Positions 1 through 11,403 of a stretch of 64,000 bases of DNA are shown piece by piece (within the stretch, counting starts at the first letter, position 1; every line of letters begins with the position of its first letter). The DNA comes from Francisella sp. SYW-9 (GTDB lineage Bacteria > Pseudomonadota > Gammaproteobacteria > Francisellales > Francisellaceae), in NCBI RefSeq assembly GCF_008711465.1, contig NZ_VXKQ01000008.1:62001-126000 (forward strand), read 5' to 3'. The translations under genes were made by a program, and so were the position numbers. Under the pieces are notes generated by a model. It was not told the origin of the DNA, searched no databases, and saw nothing but the letters and a program-made list of their open reading frames with translations.

Positions 1-695
1 CATACCTATATTTCAAAGTACCTGTATCTGATGTATGGCTTGAGCAAAAACAACAAAGACAGAACAAAAGTGTTGCTATCGATATTGTTCATTCAATCAA
101 AAATAATTGGAAGGTTTGTATCTTTATAGTAGTAATGATGGCTGCCTTTAATTTCTTCTCTCATGGAACACAAGATCTATATCCCACATTCCTAACTATC
201 CAACATCATCTAGATAGTACAACTGTTAGTATAATTGCTGTCTGTTATAATATTTCATCAATCATTGGTGGTATATTCTTTGGTATATTTTCTCAAAAAA
301 TAGGTAGAAGAAATGCAATTTTAATAGCTGCTTTATTAGCCTTGCCAGTAATACCTCTTTGGGCATTTGCTGGAGCCCCTATTTGGTTTGGCTTGGGAGC
401 TGTCTTAATGCAATTCTTTGTTCAAGGTGCTTGGGGAATTGTACCTACTTATTTAAATGAACTAACTCCAAAACAAGCCCAAACGACTTTACCGGGATTT
501 GCATATCAATTAGGAAATGTGGTTGCCTCTATTAATGCTCCTCTTCAAGCAATTATAGCAGCACACCATGGCGGCAACTATGGTGTAGGATTAGCTTGGG
601 TTGCTGGAGTAGTAAGTGTCATACTAGTAATATTAATGCTAGTAGCAAAATTGATGCCTAATATTACTAATCCTAAGAATCTATCTACTATTTAG
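1..695 (+). CDS. MFS transporter, C-terminal part (SHS/lactate-sialate type)
   Basis: The reading frame is already open at base 3 and runs through the first internal ATG (base 135), so the gene begins outside the window and only its C-terminal half is present. The visible part has at least five hydrophobic membrane segments, the loop motif FSQKIGRRNA between two helices that is typical of major facilitator proteins, and a segment TLPGFAYQLGNVVAS that resembles the sialate:H+ symporter / lactate permease branch. It is therefore probably an inner-membrane carboxylate or sugar-acid uptake carrier. The following gene oxidises a 2-hydroxy acid, which fits uptake of such an acid, but that link is inference. 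Confidence 0.8.
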   Translation, partial: YLYFKVPVSDVWLEQKQQRQNKSVAIDIVHSIKNNWKVCIFIVVMMAAFNFFSHGTQDLYPTFLTIQHHLDSTTVSIIAVCYNISSIIGGIFFGIFSQKIGRRNAILIAALLALPVIPLWAFAGAPIWFGLGAVLMQFFVQGAWGIVPTYLNELTPKQAQTTLPGFAYQLGNVVASINAPLQAIIAAHHGGNYGVGLAWVAGVVSVILVILMLVAKLMPNITNPKNLSTI

Positions 696-769
696 TTATT
701 CATCGATTTTCAAATAAATGATATATTTAGTGACAATATAACTAATCTTAAAAATTTTGGTAATTTAAT

Positions 770-1981
770 ATGGAAAATAACTACGATGTAGTAATTATTG
801 GAGCGGGTATTATTGGATTATCTACAGCCTGGCAACTATTAAAAAATCATCCTTCATTAAAAGTTTGTATCTTAGAAAAAGAAGATAATCTTGCAAAACA
901 TCAAAGTGGTCATAATAGTGGAGTAATTCATGCAGGAGTGTACTATACACCAGGTAGCCTAAAAGCCAAGCTTTGTCTAGAAGGTTGTAGAGAAGCTAAA
1001 AAATTTTGCCAAGAATATAATGTAGATTATAAAGAAACAGGAAAATTAATAGTTGCACTAAATGCTCAAGAGTTAGAATGGATGGAAAACTTGATCCTCC
1101 GTTGCCAAAAGAATGGATTATCTATACAACGATTAGATAAAGATGAGGTTAGTAAAATACAACCAGGATTAAAATCTGAAGGTGGCTTTCTTGTTAAAGA
1201 AACCGGAATAGTTAACTGGAAAGATGTTTGCTTAAAATACGCTGAGTTATTTCAAAATTTTGGTGGAGAAATATTTTATAATAAAATTGTTGAAAATATT
1301 AATGAATCTTCACAATGTATAGATATCTTGACTAAAGATAAAACTACAATTTCTACAAAATATCTAATCTCATGTGCAGGACTATATTCTGATAGAATTC
1401 TAAAGATGTCTGGAATTATCCCTGATTATAAAATTGTTCCTTTCCGAGGAGAATATTATAGTTTAGATTCAGAGCTTACAAAAACTATTAAATATTGTAT
1501 ATACCCTGTTCCGAACCCAAATCTACCATTTCTAGGTGTGCACTTTACTCCTCAAGTTAATCAAGACGTAACTATCGGACCTAGTGCTGTTCTAGCACTA
1601 GCCAGAGAAGGATATAAGTGGAGAAATATAAATCTAAAAGACTGCGTAGAAACTATATTTTACCAAGCTTTCTGGAAACTAGTATCAGCTAATTTAAAAG
1701 CAACCTATGATGAGCTTAAAGACTCTATGTTTAAAAAATCATATTTAAAAAAAGTACAACAATACTTTCCAAATATTCAAACTGGAGATTTAAAGCCTTA
1801 CCCAGCCGGTGTTAGGGCTCAAGCATTAGGAAAAGATGGCAAGCTTGTTGATGATTTTCTTTTTAAAATAACATCTCGAGCTTTACATGTCTGTAATGCC
1901 CCTTCTCCTGCAGCAACATCTAGCTTACCTATTGGCAAATATATCATTGATAAATTTGAGAAAGAGATTTTACAATCTTAA
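770..1981 (+). CDS. lhgO: L-2-hydroxyglutarate oxidase family protein
   Basis: A 403-residue FAD-dependent oxidoreductase of the DAO fold. The N-terminus carries the dinucleotide-binding motif VVIIGAGIIGLSTAW (about residues 8-22), followed by an acidic residue at the end of strand 2 (CILEKE). The segment SGHNSGVIHAGVYYTPGSLK is highly characteristic of LhgO/YgaF, and the C-terminal NAPSPAATSSLPIGKYI closes the FAD site. Family members oxidise L-2-hydroxyglutarate to 2-oxoglutarate and pass electrons to the membrane quinone pool. The length matches the family (about 400-420). It follows the MFS transporter at 75 bp on the same strand and could share its transcript. Its 3' end converges closely on the next gene. 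Confidence 0.9.
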   Translation: MENNYDVVIIGAGIIGLSTAWQLLKNHPSLKVCILEKEDNLAKHQSGHNSGVIHAGVYYTPGSLKAKLCLEGCREAKKFCQEYNVDYKETGKLIVALNAQELEWMENLILRCQKNGLSIQRLDKDEVSKIQPGLKSEGGFLVKETGIVNWKDVCLKYAELFQNFGGEIFYNKIVENINESSQCIDILTKDKTTISTKYLISCAGLYSDRILKMSGIIPDYKIVPFRGEYYSLDSELTKTIKYCIYPVPNPNLPFLGVHFTPQVNQDVTIGPSAVLALAREGYKWRNINLKDCVETIFYQAFWKLVSANLKATYDELKDSMFKKSYLKKVQQYFPNIQTGDLKPYPAGVRAQALGKDGKLVDDFLFKITSRALHVCNAPSPAATSSLPIGKYIIDKFEKEILQS

Positions 1982-1987
1982 TAATGT

Positions 1988-4584
<2,597 letters not shown>

Positions 4585-4791
4585 CTATAAGTTATTTTAT
4601 AAGGGATATTTTATACTATTTAATTACTTTGTATAAGGCAAAATCAATCAAATATTCTTTAGATAAAAAGAAAATATAAATCTCTTATTGTTTGTATTAA
4701 AAGCATTGTCATCAAACTAAACATATGGTATAAATTCACGTTGTGAAAATAAGACTGTATACATTATAAGTAACAGTACTTATAAATAGCA

Positions 4792-4821
4792 TTGATATTG
4801 ACCTATCTTATAGGCAATAAT
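4792..4821 (+). promoter_or_regulatory. candidate panG promoter with internal dyad
   Basis: TTGATA at 4792-4797 and AATAAT at 4816-4821 form a possible sigma70 promoter with an 18-bp spacer, 35 bp before the panG start. The spacer contains the dyad CCTAT-CTT-ATAGG at 4802-4814, placed where a repressor could block polymerase. A second candidate lies upstream (TTGTGA 4741-4746, TTATAA 4764-4769, 17-bp spacer). The region is AT-rich, so chance matches are easy. Confidence 0.3.
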
Positions 4822-4855
4822 AGTTAAAAATTAATTTAAAAAATGGACTTGATTT

Positions 4856-5572
4856 ATGCAACAGGTACCTAAGTATGTAATTGTCGGCGACGGCAATGTA
4901 GCATCTCATATATGCTACTATTTCGAATGTTTAAAATTAGATTTTAAACAATGGTCTCGTAAAGAAGATATATCTAGATTAAATAATCTACTAGATAAAG
5001 CAACTCATGTTTTAGTTTCAATCAAAGATGATCAAATAGAGAACTTTATAGAAAGCAATCTTTCTAACAGATTAGACTCTCTAGTTATAATACATTTCTC
5101 TGGCGCGCTAAGTATTGAGAATGCAATTGGAGCACATCCACTACAGAGTTTTCCTGATAAATGCTTATACACACTAGAAGAGTATAAATCTATCCCATTT
5201 ATTATAGATAATAAAGATATAGAGTTTAGTAAACTTTTACCTGGATTACCTAATCCTAATTTCTCAATAAATAAAGACGCCAAACCTTACTATCATGCGA
5301 TGTGTGTTCTAGCAAATAATGTAACTGCTATAATTTGGAAAAAGTTTTGTATTGAAATGGAATCTCGCTTCAACATTAACAAAACTCATCTAATGCCTTA
5401 CCTAGATAAAACATTTAAAAATATCCAACAAAATCATAATGCAATATCTGGACCAATTTCAAGAGGAGATAATATAACTTTACAAAAAGATCTTGAAGCC
5501 TTGGTTGGCGATGATTTTTATAACTTCTTTAAGGCTATCGTTAATCAATTTATAACTACGGATAAAATATGA
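4856..5572 (+). CDS. panG: PanG-type ketopantoate reductase
   Basis: A 238-residue Rossmann-fold protein with the N-terminal NAD(P) motif [12 protein letters not shown] (about residues 8-19) and an alpha-helical C-terminal half, resembling the 6-phosphogluconate dehydrogenase-like architecture. It does not look like classical PanE. Position as first gene of panG-panB-panC-panD-coaX, with an ATGA overlap to panB, and general sequence character match the alternative ketopantoate reductase described from Francisella, which reduces ketopantoate to pantoate. Operon position and architecture carry the call; the sequence itself is divergent. The Shine-Dalgarno is weak (TGGA about 8 nt upstream). Confidence 0.85.
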   Translation: MQQVPKYVIVGDGNVASHICYYFECLKLDFKQWSRKEDISRLNNLLDKATHVLVSIKDDQIENFIESNLSNRLDSLVIIHFSGALSIENAIGAHPLQSFPDKCLYTLEEYKSIPFIIDNKDIEFSKLLPGLPNPNFSINKDAKPYYHAMCVLANNVTAIIWKKFCIEMESRFNINKTHLMPYLDKTFKNIQQNHNAISGPISRGDNITLQKDLEALVGDDFYNFFKAIVNQFITTDKI

Positions 5573-6366
5573 AATCAATTTTAGACTTCGAAAAAGCTAA
5601 AGCAAAGCAACAAAAGATATCCATGATTACATGTTATGATTACTCTTTTGCGAATATTATCAACAATACTGATATTGACTGTATTCTTGTTGGTGATAGT
5701 GGTGGTATGGTTTTGCTTGGTAAAGAAAATACTACTCATACTACTTTAGCTGATATGCAATTTATGACAAAAGCAGTAGCTCGAGGAGCTAAAAATAAGC
5801 TTATAATTGCTGATTTACCATTTATAAGCTATAGACAGTCACTTGAGATAACAATGCAATCTGTAGCAACCCTGATACACTCAGGTGCCCAAGCAGTCAA
5901 ATTAGAGGGTGCGGCTGGTAATTTAGATACTATAAGACATATTGTTGATTCAGGCGTTCCTGTAATGGGTCATATTGGCTTAACTCCACAATTCATAAAT
6001 GGTTTAGGTGGATTTAAAGTCCAAGGTAAAACTGAAGTTGCTGCTATAAAACTACTAAATGAGGCAAAGCAACTAGAAGAAGCTGGGTGCTTTTCAATAG
6101 TATTAGAATGCATCCCTACTAAAGTTGCTAAGAAAATAACACAAGCTTTAAATATCCCAACAATAGGCATAGGAGCTGGTTCAAATACCGATGGTCAAGT
6201 TATTGTTCTACAAGATATGTTAGGAATGAATAATGATTTCCAACCTAAATTTGTAAAAAAGTTTGTAGATGCTTCACAATCTTTTTCTAAAACAATAAAT
6301 AACTATGTTAAAGAAACAAAAACGGGTATTTTCCCAAGTAAGGAACACACATATGATTATAACTAA
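5569..6366 (+). CDS. panB: 3-methyl-2-oxobutanoate hydroxymethyltransferase PanB
   Basis: 265 residues, normal for the family. It makes ketopantoate from 2-oxoisovalerate and methylene-tetrahydrofolate, the first committed step of pantothenate synthesis. Visible signatures: [10 protein letters not shown] near the N-terminus, the metal/substrate loop [20 protein letters not shown] (about 41-60), [20 protein letters not shown] and the catalytic-region [24 protein letters not shown]-barrel enzyme, cytoplasmic. Its start overlaps the panG stop by 4 bp and its 3' end overlaps panC by 14 bp, which argues for one translationally coupled operon. Confidence 0.97.
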   Translation: MKSILDFEKAKAKQQKISMITCYDYSFANIINNTDIDCILVGDSGGMVLLGKENTTHTTLADMQFMTKAVARGAKNKLIIADLPFISYRQSLEITMQSVATLIHSGAQAVKLEGAAGNLDTIRHIVDSGVPVMGHIGLTPQFINGLGGFKVQGKTEVAAIKLLNEAKQLEEAGCFSIVLECIPTKVAKKITQALNIPTIGIGAGSNTDGQVIVLQDMLGMNNDFQPKFVKKFVDASQSFSKTINNYVKETKTGIFPSKEHTYDYN

Positions 6367-7138
6367 TAATATTGAAAATTTTCAGCTAGTAAGGTCTAGC
6401 TTTGGTAGCGAGAAAAAGATTGGTTTTGTTCCTACTATGGGTACTTTACACAGTGGTCATGTTAGTTTGATTAAAAAAGCTCAAGCAGAAAATGATTTGG
6501 TTATAGTTAGTATATTTGTAAACCCAACTCAATTTAATAATCATCATGATTTTCAAACTTACCCTAATAATTTAGAGCAAGATATAAAAATACTAGAGTC
6601 TCTAGAGGTAGATATATTATTTAATCCTAATCAAAAAGATATCTATCCAGATGGCGATTCTCTTAAGATACTGCCTAATATTGAAATAGCTAATATATTA
6701 GAGGGAAAAGCACGCCCTAGACATTTTAGTGGTATGTTAACTGTAGTTCTAAAGCTTTTACAAATAACTAGACCAAATAATTTATACCTAGGTGAAAAAG
6801 ATTATCAGCAGCTAGCTTTAATTAGGCAACTTGTAAAAGATTTTTTCATTGATACTAAAGTAATTGGTTGTCCAACAGTTAGAGAAGATTTTGGACTACC
6901 TCTTAGCTCAAGAAACAAAAATCTATCAATCTCTGATATCGAGATTACTAAAGAGATCTATAACATTCTCAAAGATGATGATTTCTCTAACTTAGAAGAT
7001 CTTTACAGCAAAATTGAAACTATAGGAGCAAAACCAGAATATATAAAAGAGATAGATAATAGAATATTCTTGGCATTTTATGTCAAAAAAGTACGCTTGA
7101 TTGATAATTTTTTTAAGGAGACAGGACCAGCATGCTAA
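6353..7138 (+). CDS. panC: pantoate-beta-alanine ligase PanC
   Basis: 261 residues from the chosen start; it condenses pantoate and beta-alanine with ATP. The ATG at 6353 is preferred over an upstream in-frame start (6305) because AGGA lies 8 nt before it and the family N-terminus begins a few residues ahead of the nucleotide-binding [16 protein letters not shown]. Other signatures: [38 protein letters not shown] and the LSSRNKNLS motif near residue 185. The C-terminal domain is somewhat short compared with the usual 280 residues. The 5' end overlaps panB by 14 bp and the 3' end overlaps panD. Confidence 0.96.
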   Translation: MIITNNIENFQLVRSSFGSEKKIGFVPTMGTLHSGHVSLIKKAQAENDLVIVSIFVNPTQFNNHHDFQTYPNNLEQDIKILESLEVDILFNPNQKDIYPDGDSLKILPNIEIANILEGKARPRHFSGMLTVVLKLLQITRPNNLYLGEKDYQQLALIRQLVKDFFIDTKVIGCPTVREDFGLPLSSRNKNLSISDIEITKEIYNILKDDDFSNLEDLYSKIETIGAKPEYIKEIDNRIFLAFYVKKVRLIDNFFKETGPAC

Positions 7139-7467
7139 TTTCAATGTTAAAATCAAAAATCTCATATGCTACAGTAACAGGTAAAGATCTATTTTATGTT
7201 GGAAGTATAACTATCGATAGCGAAATAATGAAGCAAGCTAATATTGTAGAAAATGAGAAGGTCCAAGTAGTAAATCTAAATAATGGCGAGCGCCTAGAAA
7301 CATATGTAATAAAAGGACAAGCTAATAGTAAAACTATCGCACTAAACGGCCCAGCTGCGAGAAAATGTGAGAAAGGAGATCAACTTTTTATTATCTCATA
7401 TGCACAGATTGATCCTAGCAAAGAAACACTAAAACCTAAACTGGTTGATCTAAAACACGGAGAATAA
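7132..7467 (+). CDS. panD: aspartate 1-decarboxylase PanD precursor
   Basis: 111 residues. It makes beta-alanine from aspartate using a pyruvoyl group. The self-cleavage site is visible as Gly24-Ser25 in FYVGSITID, exactly at the usual position, and the ALNGPAARK turn (about residues 70-78) matches the active-site loop. AAGGAG lies 11 nt before the ATG at 7132, which overlaps the panC stop by 7 bp. The downstream coaX start is 3 bp after the stop. The C-terminus is slightly shorter than in E. coli, and I see no separate PanZ-like gene adjacent (the GNAT at 8287 is of another subfamily). Confidence 0.96.
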   Translation: MLISMLKSKISYATVTGKDLFYVGSITIDSEIMKQANIVENEKVQVVNLNNGERLETYVIKGQANSKTIALNGPAARKCEKGDQLFIISYAQIDPSKETLKPKLVDLKHGE

Positions 7468-7470
7468 AAA

Positions 7471-8241
7471 ATGTTAGTATGCATTGATATCGGAAATACG
7501 CATATATTTGGTGGAGTTTTTATAGGTGATAAGATCAAATATAATTTTAGATACCCCTCAACTACACCATGTACTTCTGATACTTTAGGCATATTTTTAC
7601 TTTCATTTTTTGAAAGAAAAAAACTGGATATCGAAGATATTGAGGCCGTTGTGCTATCTTCAGTGGTTCCTCATTTAGAGTATTCTGTTAACTCTGCATG
7701 CAAGAAATACTTAGGCATAACTCCACTTGAGCTAAAACCTGGAATAAAAACTGGACTCAAACTCAGTATTAAAAATCCGCTAGATTTAGGCGCAGATCGT
7801 GTAGCAAATTCAGTGGCAGCAATGTCACATTTTCCTGCAAAAAATATTATGATTGTTGACTTTGGCACAGCTACTACTATCTGTGCTATCTCAGATAACA
7901 AATCATATATTGGTGGTGCGATCCTACCTGGAATTAGCTTATCAATGGATAGCTTATCTAGAAAGACAGCAAAGCTATCTGATGTCACAATATCAAAACC
8001 AGACTCAGCTTTAGGTAAAACAACTATCTCACAGATCCAATCTGGTTTAGTCTATGGACAATTAGGTGCAATCAAAGAAATAGTTAGTCGTATATCTCAA
8101 GAAAGTTTTCCTGAAACAGCCTCTGTATTAATAGCTACAGGTGGTTACGCTCACTTATTTGAGAGTGAAAAATACTTTGATGTTATTATTCCTGATTTAT
8201 TACTTCACGGTTTAAAAATAATTCACAAGATGAATAAATAA
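7471..8241 (+). CDS. coaX: type III pantothenate kinase CoaX
   Basis: 256 residues of the ASKHA fold. It phosphorylates pantothenate, the first step from pantothenate to CoA. Motifs: phosphate loop [14 protein letters not shown] at the N-terminus, [11 protein letters not shown] near residue 110, the second phosphate motif [26 protein letters not shown] and [11 protein letters not shown]. CoaX uses ATP poorly and is feedback-insensitive, so CoA control must be elsewhere. A good Shine-Dalgarno (GGAG) lies just upstream. It completes an uninterrupted set of genes from ketopantoate formation to phosphopantothenate. Confidence 0.95.
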   Translation: MLVCIDIGNTHIFGGVFIGDKIKYNFRYPSTTPCTSDTLGIFLLSFFERKKLDIEDIEAVVLSSVVPHLEYSVNSACKKYLGITPLELKPGIKTGLKLSIKNPLDLGADRVANSVAAMSHFPAKNIMIVDFGTATTICAISDNKSYIGGAILPGISLSMDSLSRKTAKLSDVTISKPDSALGKTTISQIQSGLVYGQLGAIKEIVSRISQESFPETASVLIATGGYAHLFESEKYFDVIIPDLLLHGLKIIHKMNK

Positions 8242-8286
8242 ACTTACAATTTGAAGAATGTTCTCAAAATTTTTATCTATTCAAAT

Positions 8287-8823
8287 ATGATAATAAAACT
8301 AAAAAGAATCTATCTAGAACCTATACAAGAGAAACATGCTCTTAAAATGAATAGCGCAATAAATGAATCATATTTTGAGTTAAAAGAATGGTTATACTGG
8401 TTAGACAAAAGACCTACTAAAGCTGAGTCTTTTGAGTTTTGTAGAGAAATATATAAAGATTTTTTAAATCAAAAGTCTATGCAGTTTTCTATTGTAAACA
8501 ATAAGAGTGATGATTTTATTGGATGTATAGGAGTAAATACTTTTAACTATCAAAACAACCCTAAGCATCTAGAAATTGGTTATTGGATTAGTACTCGATA
8601 TACTAAAAAAGGCTATATGATGGAAGCTCTTTTAGGCCTTATAGACTATATAAATAAAAATATAGAGTATGTAAATATAATTATAACTACAGATCCTGCT
8701 AATACATCAAGCAATAAATTAGCAGAAAAATCTGGTTTTATTCTACTAGAAACAAGAGTAAATGATTTTAAAAAGCCTAATGGTGAATATAGAGATACAA
8801 ATGTTTATGCTTATAATAAATAA
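8287..8823 (+). CDS. GNAT acetyltransferase, RimJ/RimL-like
   Basis: About 178 residues. N-terminus IIKLKRIYLEPIQEKHALKM is typical of RimJ/RimL-like (Acetyltransf_3) proteins, which acetylate N-terminal amines of proteins or small amines. The acetyl-CoA binding region is seen as LEIGYWISTRYTKKGYMMEAL (in two parts) followed by NTSSNKLAEKSGFIL. A TTG start at 8251 would add 12 residues with no family support, so the ATG at 8287 is chosen. It lies 45 bp after coaX and may be transcribed with the pantothenate operon; no functional link to CoA synthesis is claimed. Confidence 0.75.
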   Translation: MIIKLKRIYLEPIQEKHALKMNSAINESYFELKEWLYWLDKRPTKAESFEFCREIYKDFLNQKSMQFSIVNNKSDDFIGCIGVNTFNYQNNPKHLEIGYWISTRYTKKGYMMEALLGLIDYINKNIEYVNIIITTDPANTSSNKLAEKSGFILLETRVNDFKKPNGEYRDTNVYAYNK

Positions 8824-8840
8824 ATTACCCATATCCATCG

Positions 8841-8884
8841 CAGTATTATATTTCATAGAGATCACATCTCGTAATATTATAGTG
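8841..8884. terminator. bidirectional hairpin between convergent genes
   Basis: Arms at 8841-8852 and 8873-8884 pair at 10 of 12 positions, and an inner perfect stem GAGAT-CAC-ATCTC lies at 8858-8870. A T-run follows on the + strand (8885-8889). It sits exactly between the convergent GNAT and TauE-like genes, which suits a shared terminator. Confidence 0.6.
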
Positions 8885-8891
8885 TTTTTAG

Positions 8892-9653
8892 CTAATAATA
8901 CTTAAAATAAGTACTTATAGTGCTAATAAAAAGAATTATAAAGAAAATTATTTTTATTAAATTCATATTCTTATTTGAAACAATATGGCCTCCAAACTTT
9001 CCACCTATATAAGCTCCTAAGGCCATCACAATAGCATATGTGTAGTTAATCTTGCTAGTAATAATAAATACTACCAAAGCACTGATATTTCCTAGTAAAT
9101 TCAGTGGTTTTGTATACATTATTGCTGATTTTATATCTAAATGAAAAAACTTCATTAGCATAATTGTCCAAAGAGACCCTGTTCCTGGACCAAAAAAGCC
9201 ATTATAAAACCCTATTGATGTCCCCATAACCATAAACTTAGTTTTATCTGGTTTTAGAGTATCACTTTCTGATTTATTCTTTCTCATAAATATCGTCAAG
9301 ATCATTTGAATTAAAACATAAGTTAGAAGAATAGGTATCAATTTTTCTAGCCACGATACTGAAATAAACAAAAGTATAATAGTTCCTATTACAGAACCTA
9401 AAATAACAAATATAAAACATGGTATTACTAATTTATAATTAACGCTTTTCTTTTTAAAGAAATATAATGTTGAAGATGCTTCACCAATAACCGTTTGAAA
9501 CTTATTTGTCCCAAGAGCAAGCACCGGAGGTAAACCACAAAATAATAAAGCGGGTAACGTTATTAAACCTCCTCCACCTGCTATAGTATCAGTAACCGAT
9601 GCCATAAACCCTACGACAAATAATATTGGATCAATAATGTGTTGGTAAATCAT
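8892..9653 (-). CDS. TauE/SafE family anion exporter (first copy)
   Basis: 253 residues with about eight membrane helices in two related halves. The diagnostic glycine motifs are TIAGGGGLITLPAL (about 22-35) and GFYNGFFGPGTGSLW (about 151-165), the paired half-repeat signature of the TauE/SafE family, which exports or imports sulfite, sulfoacetate or other small organic anions. YfcA-like in overall character. It stands alone here, unlike the second TauE-type gene at 55.2 kb, which lies in a sulfur operon. Substrate not predictable. Confidence 0.85.
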   Translation of the reverse strand: MIYQHIIDPILFVVGFMASVTDTIAGGGGLITLPALLFCGLPPVLALGTNKFQTVIGEASSTLYFFKKKSVNYKLVIPCFIFVILGSVIGTIILLFISVSWLEKLIPILLTYVLIQMILTIFMRKNKSESDTLKPDKTKFMVMGTSIGFYNGFFGPGTGSLWTIMLMKFFHLDIKSAIMYTKPLNLLGNISALVVFIITSKINYTYAIVMALGAYIGGKFGGHIVSNKNMNLIKIIFFIILFISTISTYFKYY

Positions 9654-9831
9654 ATTTTATCTATGCTAAAGTTATTAAAATCTAAATATTTTTTAGAATA
9701 AAGATTATAAATTAAAAGAAATTTAGCAATTTGTGGATAAAATTACTATTAAATATTTAGCAATTACTGAGCTTAGCTTATTTTATTAATTATTCGTGTA
9801 TGAACACCTAATTTAAAATAGTAAATGTTAT

Positions 9832-9851
9832 TTATTCTATAAATAGAATAA
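9832..9851 (-). terminator. palindrome directly after the MFS stop codon
   Basis: Arms TTATTCTAT and ATAGAATAA are perfect 9-bp complements with a 2-bp centre. The palindrome abuts the stop codon of the MFS gene (stop at 9852). There is no clear T-run, so it may be a terminator, an mRNA-stabilising hairpin or an operator. Confidence 0.35.
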
Positions 9852-11225
9852 TCAAATATTTGTTGATGGTTTATTATAGATTTTTAACCATAAAATAGCT
9901 AAAAAAATAAATGTAGTAATTATTCCATATAAAATATTAACATTAGAAAATTTTACTAATACAATACTACTTTGTGCCACATACTGAGAATACAGACCAG
10001 CTATAATTATACCTATAGCATTTCCAAATGTACTAAACATAAAGTACATCCCTGTAACCGAGCCATAATTACTATTATTGGTTGATTTTGTTGTTATTGC
10101 AAGTAATGATGGTGATGCTATCGCATACCCAGCCCCTAATACAATAATAAGAAACTCTAAGAATAAAACTGAACCATTTCCATATCCAGAACTTAGAATA
10201 ATATATGCTACTATCATTAGTATAAGTCCACTTAAAGTAATGCTATAGATAGATATTCTTAAATCTATCAACCTTCCACTAACAAAAGCTAAAATAAATA
10301 AACAAATAGTGCAAGAAAGAAATGATAATCCTGCCTTGAATGGAGACAGGTGAAAGTAATTCGATACATAGATTATAAATGAGTACGTGAAACCCATAAA
10401 AACAGTTTGGAATAATAATCTACAAATACAACCTATTAATACATTACGATCCTTGAATAAGTTAATTTTGATAATTGGATTATTTTTATACTTTAAATAA
10501 ACTCCTAATACAAAGCTTAGTACAACAATTGTTATTAAATATAAAAGATGAATATATAATGTTATTGAATTAAATGAACTTAAATAAAAAGATATTGTTA
10601 ATAATAATAAACAAGTAATCAATACCCCTAAATAATCGACTTCCTTTTTTGAATTATTTTCTGAAGTAAAATTTGATTTATAAAAAAAATGAAAACCGCA
10701 TATTACTAACATAGCTACAGCAGTTATTATAAATATTCCTCTCCAACCAAATAGATCCGTAAAATAGCCACTTACTACAGGCCCTGAGGCTATTGCTAAC
10801 CCAACAGATGCTGTAAATAGTCCTATTAACTTACCTTTAGGATATATATCTGTTTGTTTTAAAATCAATGATGCCGCGTTAGGCCAAACAAGAGCCCCTC
10901 CAACACCCTGTAAAATTCTCATTATTATTAACATAGTAAGGCCATTTGAAAAAGCACAACCAAGTGTAGAAAGTAAAAAAACATATATACCTATAAGATA
11001 TATATTCTTACTATGATATATATCTCCAAGCCTACCAGCGATAATTACAGTCGATGAAAAAAATACCATATATATACTGCCAATCCATTGAGCACTACTT
11101 ATAGATATATCTAAATATCTAGATATATTATTAAGCAATACTGCGACAGCATTTATTTCCAAATTAACAAAGAAAATAGCCGCTAAAAAAACATATATTA
11201 GAACTTTATTTTGAGATATTTCCAT
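9852..11225 (-). CDS. MFS drug-efflux transporter, DHA2-like
   Basis: 457 residues, about 12-14 membrane segments. The MFS loop motif appears as GRLGDIYHSKNIYLIG (about 63-78), and the antiporter motif region as GVGGALVWPNAASLIL and SVGLAIASGPVVSGYFTDLFGW. These are typical of H+-coupled multidrug efflux pumps of the DHA2 (EmrB-like) branch, though at 457 residues it is at the short end. No membrane-fusion partner gene is adjacent. The Shine-Dalgarno AAGG is only 1 nt from the ATG, and the stop of a 26-codon leader ORF lies 4 nt upstream, so translation probably depends on re-initiation after the leader. Confidence 0.85.
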   Translation of the reverse strand: MEISQNKVLIYVFLAAIFFVNLEINAVAVLLNNISRYLDISISSAQWIGSIYMVFFSSTVIIAGRLGDIYHSKNIYLIGIYVFLLSTLGCAFSNGLTMLIIMRILQGVGGALVWPNAASLILKQTDIYPKGKLIGLFTASVGLAIASGPVVSGYFTDLFGWRGIFIITAVAMLVICGFHFFYKSNFTSENNSKKEVDYLGVLITCLLLLTISFYLSSFNSITLYIHLLYLITIVVLSFVLGVYLKYKNNPIIKINLFKDRNVLIGCICRLLFQTVFMGFTYSFIIYVSNYFHLSPFKAGLSFLSCTICLFILAFVSGRLIDLRISIYSITLSGLILMIVAYIILSSGYGNGSVLFLEFLIIVLGAGYAIASPSLLAITTKSTNNSNYGSVTGMYFMFSTFGNAIGIIIAGLYSQYVAQSSIVLVKFSNVNILYGIITTFIFLAILWLKIYNKPSTNI

Positions 11226-11229
11226 CCTT

Positions 11230-11310
11230 TTATATCTCGATTAGATGACATATATTATTGTAATAGCATTTTTTATATTTATCATAATCACCAACATTTA
11301 CTGTTTTCAT
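11230..11310 (-). CDS. 26-codon leader ORF upstream of the MFS gene
   Basis: ATG at 11310 is preceded by AGGTGG with 4-5 nt spacing. The ORF encodes 26 residues beginning MKTVNVGDYDKYKK and containing CYYNNIC, and ends with TAA at 11230-11232, 4 nt before the MFS start codon. It is charged at the N-terminus and is not a signal peptide or membrane segment. It could be an uORF controlling MFS translation or a small peptide. A plausible promoter (TTGATG-17-AATATT) lies further upstream. No homologue is recognised, so coding is inferred only from the ribosome site and the coupling geometry. Confidence 0.4.
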   Translation of the reverse strand: MKTVNVGDYDKYKKCYYNNICHLIEI

Positions 11311-11403
11311 AAACCACCTTTGTTTTGCATATCTGGGTTCTTATAGATAATATTGTCTTAGAATGATCTATCATCAAGAAATTTAACAGCAGTTATTCAT
11401 CTA

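Noticed and set aside
9732-9740. Perfect DnaA-box match TGTGGATAA near 9.7 kb and another (TTATCCACA) at 58983-58991
   Set aside because: Single isolated 9-mers far apart, one inside the end of the arsR gene; no AT-rich unwinding element or dnaA/dnaN neighbours, so no replication origin.
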